Shown: positions 5,773 through 12,181, numbered from the stretch's first letter. The stretch is 16,504 bases of DNA from UBA1801 sp035353395 (GCA_035353395.1 DAOPZL010000060.1:1-16504), one strand, 5' to 3'. The notes: generated from the letters alone by a model not told the origin. Translations and numbers: made by a program.

Positions 5773-6800
5773 TGGCGGTCCCCGAGGCCTTTCTCCGCGC
5801 CGAGTACGCCCTGCTGCACGGCGAGGACAGCGAGGGCCGGAAGGCGGCCCTGGAGGCCTGGACGGCCCGGCACGTGGATCCGGAGTGGGCGGATTTCTCC
5901 CTCCTGGTCTGCGCCGAGGGCTGCCCCTGGGTCGAGGTCCAGAACGCCCTCTCGGAGGCGGCCCCCCTGGGCGCCGCCCGCGTCGTGGTGGTGCCCCAGG
6001 CCGAGAACCTCCTGGAGAAGCCCAAGGACCTGCCCCCGACGATCCGGGCCCTCCTGGAGCGCCCCCTGCCGGACACCCGGCTGCTGCTGGTCTCCCGGAC
6101 CGCGCTTTCCGCGGGCCCCGGCCGGATCCTGGGCGCCAAGCCCTTCAGCGAGTGGGCGCAGCAGGGCAGGGTGTTCAAGGCGGGCAACCTGGAGGAGAAG
6201 GAGGCCCAGGGCTATGTGGAGGCCCAGGCGCGGGAGCTGGGGCTGAAGCTGGACGCCGGCGTGGCCGCGCGGATCTCGGCGAGGCTGGGCGGCAATCCCG
6301 GCACCCTGAAGCGGACCCTGGAGGTGCTGGACCTGCTGGCGGAGAGCCGCAGGGTGACCGCCGAGATGGTGGACCAGACTACCTTCCGGCTGGGGGAGCA
6401 GAACGCCTTCGCCTGGTCCCAGGCCTGGCAGAAGGGCCAGCTCGCCCAGGCCCTCGCCACGCTGCGCGTGGCCCTGGAGGACGATCCCGCCGGGGCTCCC
6501 CTGTCCATGCTGGGACAGGCGCGCCGGGAGGTGGACCGGCTCTGCCGGCTGGCGGAGGCCCGCGCCAAGGGGACCAAGGCGCCCCAGGAGCTGGCGGCGG
6601 CCCTGGGCCTCTCGCCGCGGCAGGCCTTCCTGCTGGACGGCTACGGGCGCGTGCTGGACCGCGTCAAGCCGGAAGGGGCCGCGAGGCTCCTGCGGCTGGT
6701 CAACCAGACGGACCTGGACCTGAAGGGGCTGGCCCTTTCCGGCGGCAGGACGCCCCTCCTCTCGCTGACGGTGTCCCTCTGCCGGGCCTGGGGGGCGTGA
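5772..6800 (+). CDS. holA: DNA polymerase III delta subunit
   Basis: A 342-residue clamp-loader delta subunit, the arm that opens the beta sliding clamp during DNA replication. The N-terminal part begins with EAFLRAEYALLHGEDSEGRK, a divergent version of the family's opening strand. Later segments fit HolA: RVVVVPQAENLLEKP; LLERPLPDTRLLLVSR; VFKAGNLEEKEAQGYVEAQARELG (start of domain II); ARLGGNPGTLKRTLEVLDLL (sensor-like helix); and domain III with LAQALATLRVALEDDPAGAPLSMLGQARREVDRL. The length matches the family. The ATG overlaps the lptE stop, and its own TGA overlaps the GTG of the next gene (GTGA), so it is embedded in a coupled operon. The subfamily call follows from domain order plus the lptE neighbour. 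Confidence 0.88.
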   Translation: MAVPEAFLRAEYALLHGEDSEGRKAALEAWTARHVDPEWADFSLLVCAEGCPWVEVQNALSEAAPLGAARVVVVPQAENLLEKPKDLPPTIRALLERPLPDTRLLLVSRTALSAGPGRILGAKPFSEWAQQGRVFKAGNLEEKEAQGYVEAQARELGLKLDAGVAARISARLGGNPGTLKRTLEVLDLLAESRRVTAEMVDQTTFRLGEQNAFAWSQAWQKGQLAQALATLRVALEDDPAGAPLSMLGQARREVDRLCRLAEARAKGTKAPQELAAALGLSPRQAFLLDGYGRVLDRVKPEGAARLLRLVNQTDLDLKGLALSGGRTPLLSLTVSLCRAWGA

Positions 6801-7693
6801 CCTTGGGCGCCGGGGCCCGGGGAAGCCGCCCGAGCTACCACCTGCTCCGCCAGCGGCTCCTGAAGGGGCTGGGGACGCTGCTGGACCCCGTGGAGGCCCA
6901 GCGGGAAGCGCGCCGATGGTTCGCGGACGGCCTGGGGATCGACCCCGCCTGGATGGTCCAGCACGGCGCGGATCCGGTGCCCCCGGAGAAGGTCCGCCTG
7001 GTGGAGGGCTGGCTCGCCCGGAGGCTGCGGGGGGAACCCTGGCCGCTCATCCTGGGCTGGACCCCCTTCTGCGGGCGGCCGTTCCGGGTCGCCAGGGGCG
7101 CCCTGATCCCCCAGACCGAGAGCGAAACCACCGTGAGGACGGCCCTGGAGGTGGGGCGTTCCCTGGAGGTCGGACGCTGCGTGGACGTGGGGACGGGGGC
7201 GGGGAACATCGGCCTGACGATCGCCCTGGAGACCGGCTGGGACGTGACGCTCACGGAGATCGACCCCGCCGCCCTCGCGGTCGCGGAAGCCAATGGCCGC
7301 GCCCTCGGAGCCAAGGCCCGCTGCGTGGTCGGGAACCTCCTCGAACCCGTGCCGGATCCCGTGGAGCTCGTCGTGTCGAACATGCCCTTCGTGGACGAGG
7401 CCCTGGCCGGCCGGCTGGAGGCCGAGTTCCGCTACGAGCCCGCGGTGGCCATGCTGGCCCCCGACGGCGGCATCGGGCTCAGCACCGCCCTCCTGGCCCA
7501 GGCCCGGCGGCGGAACGCCCGGGCGTGCGTGGTGGAGATCGGAGCCGGGCAGGGGACGGAACTGCGCTCCCGGGCCCTGGACCAGGGGTGGCCCCGGGTG
7601 TCGGTCGTCCAGGACGCCCGGGGACAGGACCGGGTGATCGTGGCGTGGGGCTCGGAGGCTGGCGGGGTACGGACTCGACAAGGTAGTGGCTGA
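6797..7693 (+). CDS. PrmC-like methyltransferase with altered catalytic motif
   Basis: A 298-residue class I AdoMet-dependent methyltransferase clearly homologous along its length to PrmC and to the second copy at 8072-8902. It has a helical N-terminal domain (LLDPVEAQREARRWFADGL), PLILGWTPFCGRPFRV leading to IPQTESE at 104-110 (PrmC: IPRPETE), AdoMet loop VGTGAGNIGL at 131-140, and an acidic strand end TLTEIDPAALAVA. The substrate motif NPPY is replaced by NMPF at 195-198. NPPY contacts the target glutamine amide in PrmC and related N-methyltransferases, so this copy may be inactive on release factors or have another substrate. The GTG start overlaps the holA stop by four bases; TTG at 6803 is an alternative. 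A 10-residue C-terminal extension (AGGVRTRQGSG) reads past the usual end. Confidence 0.85.
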   Translation: MTLGAGARGSRPSYHLLRQRLLKGLGTLLDPVEAQREARRWFADGLGIDPAWMVQHGADPVPPEKVRLVEGWLARRLRGEPWPLILGWTPFCGRPFRVARGALIPQTESETTVRTALEVGRSLEVGRCVDVGTGAGNIGLTIALETGWDVTLTEIDPAALAVAEANGRALGAKARCVVGNLLEPVPDPVELVVSNMPFVDEALAGRLEAEFRYEPAVAMLAPDGGIGLSTALLAQARRRNARACVVEIGAGQGTELRSRALDQGWPRVSVVQDARGQDRVIVAWGSEAGGVRTRQGSG

Positions 7694-7740
7694 CGGGAAT
7701 CCACACGAGATTCGGGTCATCCCGGACTCGCCTGTATTCT

Positions 7741-7811
7741 GCTTTTATCCCTTTCATCCATGTTGATAAAGCTTCTGAAGATTATTTCAACAAGGATGAA
7801 AGGGATGAGAA
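7741..7811. repeat. Hairpin made of inverted GGGATGAA-type repeats
   Basis: The left arm contains TCCCTTTCATCCATGTTGA (about 7748-7766) and the right arm TTTCAACAAGGATGAAAGGG (about 7785-7804), nearly perfectly complementary over about 20 bases with a loop of about 18 bases. The left end, GCTTTTATCCCTTTCATCC, matches the start of the reverse tract at 1131-1149. It follows the stop of the PrmC-like gene by about 47 bases and has no T-run, so it is better seen as a dispersed repeat than a terminator, though it could still stabilise the 3' end of the operon mRNA. Confidence 0.7.
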
Positions 7812-7884
7812 ATGAACTTGCCGATGCTGGTGGTGGACGAGGGGGCATAGGCAAAATCGGCTTGTCCGGACCAAGGGGGCGGCG

Positions 7885-7939
7885 GTGCCTTCCGGGGGAT
7901 CCCGGTAGACTGGGGCATGGTGCAGACGTACGCGCAGCT
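7885..7939. repeat. 55-base direct duplicate, left of gap (assembly overlap)
   Basis: From GTGCCTTCC to GTACGCGCAGCT this is identical base for base to 8040-8094 on the other side of the N-gap. It includes a copy of the prmC start codon (7917-7919). The identity stops exactly at the gap edges, as expected when two contigs share a graph overlap that the scaffolder did not collapse. Confidence 0.9.
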
Positions 7940-8039
7940 NNNNNNNNNNNNNNNNNNNNNNNNNNNNNNNNNNNNNNNNNNNNNNNNNNNNNNNNNNNNN
8001 NNNNNNNNNNNNNNNNNNNNNNNNNNNNNNNNNNNNNNN
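7940..8039. other. Scaffold gap of 100 Ns
   Basis: Exactly 100 unknown bases, the conventional placeholder length, flanked by an exact 55-base duplication. The real gap is probably negative in size and nothing is likely to be missing. Confidence 0.95.
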
Positions 8040-8094
8040 GTGCCTTCCGGGGGATCCCGGTAGACTGGGGCATGGTGCAGACGTACGCGCAGCT
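8040..8094. repeat. 55-base direct duplicate, right of gap (assembly overlap)
   Basis: Second copy of the sequence at 7885-7939; it runs into the intact prmC gene. A possible leaderless-type -10 hexamer TAGACT lies at 8061-8066, five bases before the ATG. Confidence 0.9.
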
Positions 8095-8902
8095 TCGCCT
8101 CGATCTCGCTTCGGCCCTGGCGGAGTTCCTGGACCCTTCCGAGGCGCGGGCGGAGGCCGTCCGCTGGTTCGAGGAGGGCCTGGACCGGAGCCGTTCCTGG
8201 CTCGCGGCCCACGGGAACGAACCCGTTTCGGAAGGGGAGCGCGGGCGGGTGGAGGGCTGGCTCCGCCGGCGCCGGGAGGGGGAACCCTGGGCCTACATCC
8301 TGGGCTGGACGGTCTTCCGGGGGCGCCGGTTCGAGGTGGACCGCAGCGTCCTCATCCCCCGGCCGGAGACCGAGCTCGTCCTGGAGGCCGCCCTGGAGAT
8401 CGGGCACCGCCTGAAGGTGGCCCGCGCCTGCGACGTCGGGACCGGCTCGGGCATCCTGGCGGTCTCCCTCGCCCTGGAGACGGACTGGGAAGTGGCGGCC
8501 TCGGACCTCAGCGGACCCGCGCTGGCGGTGGCGAGGCGCAACGCGGAAGGACTCGGGGCCACGGTCCGTTTCCACGAAGGCGATCTCCTCGGGCCGGTGC
8601 CCGGTCCCCTGGGGCTCGTCGTGTCCAACCCTCCCTACGTGGATCCCGCGGACGAAGCCGCCCTCCAGCGGGAGCTGGCCCGCGAGCCCAGGATGGCCCT
8701 CTTCGCGCCCGACCGCGGCCTCGCCGTCGCCACCCGCCTCCTGGAGGAGTCCAGGCGGCGCTGCGCCCCGGCCTGCGTCCTCGAGATCGGCTCCGGCCAG
8801 GGCGGGGAACTGGCCGGGCGCGCCCGGAGCCTGGGCTGGAAACGGACGGCCGTCCACCAGGACCTGGCCGGGCACGACCGGGTGCTGATGGCCCTGGGGT
8901 AG
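8072..8902 (+). CDS. prmC: Release factor glutamine methyltransferase PrmC
   Basis: A 276-residue methyltransferase that N5-methylates the glutamine of the GGQ motif in release factors RF1 and RF2. All hallmarks are present: the N-terminal helical domain (FLDPSEARAEAVRWF), WAYILGWTVFRGRRFEV leading to LIPRPETE at 94-101, AdoMet loop DVGTGSGILA at 121-130, catalytic NPPYVD at 186-191, and the C-terminal LEIGSGQGGEL strand. The ATG at 8072 is the first in-frame start. It has no proper Shine-Dalgarno, but TAGACT sits five bases upstream, so translation may be leaderless. It shares extended identity with the upstream PrmC-like gene, indicating tandem duplication. It lies next to the flagellar cluster rather than beside prfA, where prmC is often found. 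Confidence 0.95.
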   Translation: MVQTYAQLRLDLASALAEFLDPSEARAEAVRWFEEGLDRSRSWLAAHGNEPVSEGERGRVEGWLRRRREGEPWAYILGWTVFRGRRFEVDRSVLIPRPETELVLEAALEIGHRLKVARACDVGTGSGILAVSLALETDWEVAASDLSGPALAVARRNAEGLGATVRFHEGDLLGPVPGPLGLVVSNPPYVDPADEAALQRELAREPRMALFAPDRGLAVATRLLEESRRRCAPACVLEIGSGQGGELAGRARSLGWKRTAVHQDLAGHDRVLMALG

Positions 8903-8913
8903 TCCGCGCCGGG

Positions 8914-8930
8914 ATGGCACGGCCTCTGCT
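8914..8930 (+). promoter_or_regulatory. Sigma-54 promoter upstream of flgH
   Basis: ATGGCACGGCCTCTGCT fits the -24/-12 consensus YTGGCACGRNNNTTGCW at all but two positions (first base A, and C for the first T of the -12 element). The invariant GG (8916-8917) and GC (8928-8929) are separated by exactly ten bases. The predicted start near 8941 leaves a short leader with the flgH Shine-Dalgarno. Confidence 0.75.
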
Positions 8931-8953
8931 CTTCCCGAGGGTGGAGGCGTGAA

Positions 8954-9619
8954 ATGCGGAAAATGTTGCCTATCCTGCTGGGAACTCTCGCGGTGGGATG
9001 CTCCATGCCGAAGGCCCACGACTCCTACCTGACCACCAAGCCCAAGATCCCCTACGTCGAGGAAGTGCCGGTGCCCGATCCCATCTCGGAGGGCTCCCTG
9101 TGGCAGGACCGGCCGGTGGTGGGCGACCTGCGCGCCAACCGGCTCAACGACCTCGTGACCGTCAAGATCTCGGAGAGCACCAGCGCCATCTCGAAGGCGG
9201 ACGTGACCACGGCCCGGGACGGCTCCAACACCCTGGACAGCGGCGGCCTCTTCGGCGGCATCGGCAACCTGGGCACGGCGTCGAACACCTGGTCGACCAA
9301 GACGGGCAACAAGTACAAGGGCAACGGGACCACGGGGCGCAGCGCGACCTTCAGCACGACGGTCACGGCCAGGGTGGTCAAGGTGCTCAACAACGGGAAC
9401 CTCATCTTCGAAGGCGTCCGGGACATCCAGCTCAACAACGAGTCCCAGCGGCTCTACGTCGCCGGGCTCGTGGATCCGCGCAGGCTGGACGCCTCCAACA
9501 CGATCACCTCGGACCGGGTCGCGGAGCTGAGGGTCGGCTACGGCGGCAAGGGCGTGGTGGACGAGACGCTCAAGCCCGGCTTCATCAGCCGCCTCCTGAA
9601 CCTCGTCTGGCCGTTCTGA
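8954..9619 (+). CDS. flgH: Flagellar L-ring protein FlgH
   Basis: A 221-residue outer-membrane lipoprotein that forms the L ring around the flagellar rod. The signal peptide MRKMLPILLGTLAVGC has the lipidated Cys at residue 16. The conserved SEGSLWQD (GSLW motif) leads to LRANRLNDLVTVKISEST. The C-terminal half, with STTVTARVVKVLNNGNLIFEGVRDIQLNNESQ then LYVAGLVDPRRLDASNTI, is the family core. Length is typical. GGAGG at 8943-8947 is a strong ribosome binding site six bases before the ATG. It is first in the local flagellar operon, directly behind a sigma-54 promoter; flgA, flgF and flgG are not in the window upstream. Confidence 0.96.
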   Translation: MRKMLPILLGTLAVGCSMPKAHDSYLTTKPKIPYVEEVPVPDPISEGSLWQDRPVVGDLRANRLNDLVTVKISESTSAISKADVTTARDGSNTLDSGGLFGGIGNLGTASNTWSTKTGNKYKGNGTTGRSATFSTTVTARVVKVLNNGNLIFEGVRDIQLNNESQRLYVAGLVDPRRLDASNTITSDRVAELRVGYGGKGVVDETLKPGFISRLLNLVWPF

Positions 9620-9628
9620 GGAGTGGAC

Positions 9629-10726
9629 ATGCGCATCGCGGCTTTGTTTCTCGTGTCCATGGCGCTCTTCGGGGGGGCCGAGCAGAAGGTGGATGCCCGC
9701 CTCAAGGACGTGGCCCGGCTCGCGGGCGTCCGCAGCAACCAGCTGCTGGGCTACGGCGTCGTCGTGGGCCTCGACGGCACCGGCGACAAGGACCAGACCA
9801 AGTTCACCGTGCAGACCCTGACGAACCTCATGGCCCGGCAGGGCATCACCGTCAATTCGTCGTCGGTGAAGGTCAAGAACGTGGCCGCCGTGATGGTGAC
9901 CGCCGACCTCCCGCCCTTCGCCAAGCCCGGCCAGCGGGTGGATCTCACCGTCAGCTCGACCGGGGACGCCAAGTCCCTGGCCGGGGGGACGTTGCTCATG
10001 ACGCCCCTCCAGGGGGCCGACGGATCCGTCTACGTGGTCGGCCAGGGATCCGTGCTGGTGGGCGGGTTCTCCGCTTCGAGCGGAGGCGCCTCGGCCAAGA
10101 AGAACCACCCCACGGCCGGGCGGATCCCGGACGGGGGGCTGGTCGAACGGTCGGTCCCCGGGACCTTCACGGACCGGACGACCCTCAACTACAGCCTGAA
10201 CGAGGAGGACTTCACCACGGCCATCCGGGTTTCCAGCGCCATCAACGAGGAACTGGGCGAGCTGGCGGCCAAGGCGATGGACGCGCGCACCGTCACGGTG
10301 GCGATCCCCAAGGGGTTCGAGGGGAAGGCCGTGGAGCTGGTCGCCCGGCTCGAGAACCTGCCGATCCAGCTGCAGTCGAAGGCCAGGATCGTGGTCAACG
10401 AGAAGACCGGCACGGTGATCATGGGGTCCGACGTGAAGATCGGGGCCGTGAGCATCGTCCAGGGGAGCCTCTCCATCGTGGTGACCTCGGAACCCCAGGT
10501 GAGCCAGCCGGAACCCTTCAGCAAGGGCAAGACCGCCGTGGTCGCCAAGAAGGAGGTCCAGGTCACGGAGGAGAAGCCCAAGAGCCTCAGCGTCCAGCCC
10601 GGAGTCTCCGTGGGGAAGCTGGCCGAGATGCTGAACGCGATCGGCATCACCCCCCGGGACATGGTCGCCATCCTCCAGGCCATCAAGGACGCCGGCGCGC
10701 TGAACGCCGAGCTGAGGATCCTTTGA
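9629..10726 (+). CDS. flgI: Flagellar P-ring protein FlgI
   Basis: A 365-residue periplasmic protein that assembles the P ring in the peptidoglycan layer. The signal peptide MRIAALFLVSMALFGGA precedes ARLKDVARLAGVRSNQLLGYGVVVGLDGTGD, the family hallmark. LPPFAKPGQRVDLTVSS and GGTLLMTPLQGADGSVYVVGQG follow, and the C-terminus is GVSVGKLAEMLNAIGITPRDMVAILQAIKDAGALNAELRIL. The ATG at 9629 is chosen over an in-frame GTG at 9623 because GAGGAG (9618-9623) is then five bases away. The Shine-Dalgarno overlaps the flgH stop region, and the flgI stop overlaps the flgJ start (TGATG), so the three genes are translated as a unit. Confidence 0.97.
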   Translation: MRIAALFLVSMALFGGAEQKVDARLKDVARLAGVRSNQLLGYGVVVGLDGTGDKDQTKFTVQTLTNLMARQGITVNSSSVKVKNVAAVMVTADLPPFAKPGQRVDLTVSSTGDAKSLAGGTLLMTPLQGADGSVYVVGQGSVLVGGFSASSGGASAKKNHPTAGRIPDGGLVERSVPGTFTDRTTLNYSLNEEDFTTAIRVSSAINEELGELAAKAMDARTVTVAIPKGFEGKAVELVARLENLPIQLQSKARIVVNEKTGTVIMGSDVKIGAVSIVQGSLSIVVTSEPQVSQPEPFSKGKTAVVAKKEVQVTEEKPKSLSVQPGVSVGKLAEMLNAIGITPRDMVAILQAIKDAGALNAELRIL

Positions 10727-11058
10727 TGGACGCCTCGCTCCTGCTCCAGAGCGCGGTCCAGGCGCCCCAGGACCTGGCGGCGCCCCGGGTGGGCCTGGAC
10801 AAGCTCACGGACCTGGAGGCCGCCCGGATGTTCGAGGGCCTCGTCATGACCCAGATGTTCCAGGGCATGCGGAAGACGATCCCGCATTCCGGACTGTTCG
10901 GGGACGCGTCCAAGAACCAGTCGACCTACGAATACCTCCTGGACCAGGCCGTCGTGGAGCATGCCATGGCTTCCGGGAAAGGCCTGGGGCTTGCGAGCCA
11001 GTTGGAAAATTCCATAACACGCGCCACGAAGGAGCCTTCGACGTCCTCTGGAAATTGA
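10726..11058 (+). CDS. flgJ: FlgJ-type rod-binding protein, single domain
   Basis: A 110-residue protein matching only the N-terminal rod-binding domain of FlgJ. Recognisable parts are LTDLEAARMFEGLVMTQMFQGMRKTIP, then SKNQSTYEYLLDQAVVEHAMASGKGLGLASQLE, the conserved end of the domain. The C-terminal muramidase domain found in the roughly 300-residue enterobacterial FlgJ is absent, as in many other phyla, so a separate peptidoglycan hydrolase must open the wall for the rod. It overlaps flgI by one base. The -35 region of the flgM sigma-28 promoter overlaps its stop codon. Confidence 0.88.
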   Translation: MDASLLLQSAVQAPQDLAAPRVGLDKLTDLEAARMFEGLVMTQMFQGMRKTIPHSGLFGDASKNQSTYEYLLDQAVVEHAMASGKGLGLASQLENSITRATKEPSTSSGN

Positions 11059-11082
11059 GATTCGTTACTCGGTTGCCGATAA
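11056..11082 (+). promoter_or_regulatory. Sigma-28 (FliA) promoter upstream of flgM
   Basis: GCCGATAA at 11075-11082 is a perfect match to the FliA-type -10 element. At the correct 15-base spacing the -35 is TGAG (11056-11059), a partial match to TAAA with a weak ATTC extension. The predicted start near 11089 is just before the flgM Shine-Dalgarno (GAGGTG, 11093-11098). Confidence 0.7.
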
Positions 11083-11103
11083 GAGGGATGTCGAGGTGCC
11101 ACC

Positions 11104-11415
11104 ATGCGGGTAACCAGCAAGCCTACCAGCTCGGGAACCGCTTCCGCCAAGGGAGTGGGCAAGCCCGCGGCCGGTTCGTCGGTGAAGGCGCCTTCAGCCG
11201 TCCAGGGTACCGAGGTCCTCGAGGATGCCCTGAGCGTATCGAGTTCGGCCCAGTTCATCGCCGTCGCCGAGGCGCGCATCGCCCAGGTCCCGGACATCCG
11301 GATGGACAAGGTCGGAGCGCTGAAGGCCCAGCTGGATTCCGACCAGTACCACCCCGACGGAGAGGCCGTGGCCAAGGGGATCGTGAAGGAGTACACGCCC
11401 CTGGAAGTGCCCTGA
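11104..11415 (+). CDS. flgM: Anti-sigma-28 factor FlgM
   Basis: A 103-residue protein whose C-terminal half matches FlgM: ARIAQVPDIRMDKVGALKAQLDSDQYHPDGEAVAKGIVKE, the sigma-28-binding helices. The N-terminal half is low-complexity (Ser, Ala, Lys, Thr), as expected for an unfolded exported protein. FlgM binds FliA until the hook is finished and is then exported through the flagellar channel, freeing sigma-28 for late genes. The ribosome binding site GAGGTG is five bases before the ATG. The sigma-28-like promoter immediately upstream implies negative feedback. It lies between the rod/ring genes and the hook-associated genes, a common location. Confidence 0.9.
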   Translation: MRVTSKPTSSGTASAKGVGKPAAGSSVKAPSAVQGTEVLEDALSVSSSAQFIAVAEARIAQVPDIRMDKVGALKAQLDSDQYHPDGEAVAKGIVKEYTPLEVP

Positions 11416-11424
11416 TGGGATGAC

Positions 11425-11733
11425 ATGATCAGCCCGCTCGGACATCGACAGGTTTTCCAGACGGCCAACGTCGAGGCCGTGAGACAGGCCCAGGACGTCA
11501 GCGAGCAGATCCAGCGGGAGATCGCCAAGAAGAAGGCCCTGGACGACCGGTTGTCGGAGGACCAGGCCTCCGTGAGGGTCGTCGCGGAATCGGAACGGAT
11601 CATGACGGACGAGCAGAAGGGCGGCGGGGGGAACCAGGCCCCGCTCCCGGAACGCCGGAATGCCGGGCCGGAAGAGGAGGCCGAGCCGGACACGGCAGAG
11701 TCTGCCGATTCGCACCTGAATTTCCTGGCCTGA
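11425..11733 (+). CDS. Small charged protein in the flagellar cluster, function unknown
   Basis: A 102-residue protein I do not recognise. The first roughly 60 residues form a predicted helix or coiled coil (FQTANVEAVRQAQDVSEQIQ, REIAKKKALDDRL). The rest is acidic and disordered, with EKGGGGNQ-like and EEEAEPDTAES segments, ending SHLNFLA. There is no signal peptide or membrane segment. It starts nine bases after the flgM stop, with a weak GGGA ribosome binding site, so it is probably cotranscribed with flgM from the sigma-28 promoter. Codon use and GC look like its neighbours and it has no competing frame of comparable merit, so it is probably a real gene. A chaperone, FlgN-type or lineage-specific flagellar role is possible but unproven. 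Confidence 0.65.
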   Translation: MISPLGHRQVFQTANVEAVRQAQDVSEQIQREIAKKKALDDRLSEDQASVRVVAESERIMTDEQKGGGGNQAPLPERRNAGPEEEAEPDTAESADSHLNFLA

Positions 11734-11749
11734 GTCCCGGCTCCGGGAC
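11734..11749 (+). terminator. Hairpin immediately after the flgM-linked gene; possible terminator
   Basis: A perfect inverted repeat GTCCCGG-CT-CCGGGAC starts on the base after the stop codon, followed by more GC-rich self-complementary sequence (CCCGGCCGGGCCGG). There is no T-run, so termination would be weak or factor-dependent. Its position between the flgM unit and the next sigma-54-like promoter suits an operon boundary. Confidence 0.35.
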
Positions 11750-11843
11750 CTCCCGGCCGGGCCGGGCCGGAGGCGGCGCGGGACCGGCGCCCGCGGAGGC
11801 GGGGTCCGCCGGATCTTCCAGGGAGTGCCCAGGCCTGTGCGGC

Positions 11844-11860
11844 TTGGTATGGGCTTTGCC
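11844..11860 (+). promoter_or_regulatory. Sigma-54-like promoter upstream of the flgN-like/flgK/flgL group
   Basis: TTGGTATGGGCTTTGCC keeps the invariant GG (11846-11847) and GC (11858-11859) with exactly ten bases between them, and a full TTGC in the -12 element. The -24 element is TGGTAT rather than TGGCAC. The predicted start near 11871 leaves the Shine-Dalgarno GGAGGTG (11873-11879) in a very short leader. Confidence 0.6.
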
Positions 11861-11884
11861 CTGGACTCGCCTGGAGGTGTTTCC

Positions 11885-12181
11885 ATGCTGCACTCGCTGC
11901 CTGCCCTGCTGGACGAGTTGGAGCGGCGGCTCATGGCGGGGGAGGATCCCACGCCGCTGATCGGGACCGTGCGCTGGTCCGAGGTGATCGACTGGCCCCG
12001 GACCCGCCAGGAAACCCTGAAGATGCGCGCGAGGCTGGGCAGCATCAGCGCCCTCATCAACGGACTCCAGGCTCCCTTGAAGGCCGCCTTGCTGGGGCTC
12101 GACCAGAATCCGGCCTACAAGGCGAAAGGCGCCATGGAACTGCCTTCCACCATCTCCCTTCGGATCGAGGACTGTGTCTAG
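11885..12181 (+). CDS. Small helical protein, candidate FlgN-type chaperone
   Basis: A 98-residue, predicted all-helical protein with no signal peptide. It directly precedes flgK, starts after a sigma-54-like promoter and has a strong GGAGGTG ribosome binding site five bases before the ATG. FlgN, the export chaperone that holds FlgK and FlgL before secretion, is usually encoded between flgM and flgK. The C-terminal pattern here (MRARLGSISALINGLQAPLK, then a leucine-rich helix and a PAYKAKGA turn) resembles the FlgN end, where helices are followed by a Y-x-x-x-G turn. FlgN proteins are usually about 140 residues and poorly conserved, so this is inferred from context and overall shape, not from a decisive motif. 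Starts further upstream (11825) have no ribosome binding site and cross the promoter. Confidence 0.6.
   Translation: MLHSLPALLDELERRLMAGEDPTPLIGTVRWSEVIDWPRTRQETLKMRARLGSISALINGLQAPLKAALLGLDQNPAYKAKGAMELPSTISLRIEDCV

Larger units (their letters stand above)
7694..8071. other. Intergenic region with hairpin and scaffold gap between the two PrmC-type genes
   Basis: The segment contains no credible gene. It holds the repeat hairpin 7741-7811, an unremarkable stretch 7812-7884, one copy of the 55-base duplication (7885-7939), 100 Ns, and the second copy. If the contigs simply overlap, the true spacer is about 155 bases shorter than drawn. Confidence 0.75.

Noticed and set aside
7760..8071. Open frame running through the Ns into prmC
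   Set aside because: It depends on unknown bases and on the duplicated overlap. Homology begins at MVQTYAQLRL (8072).
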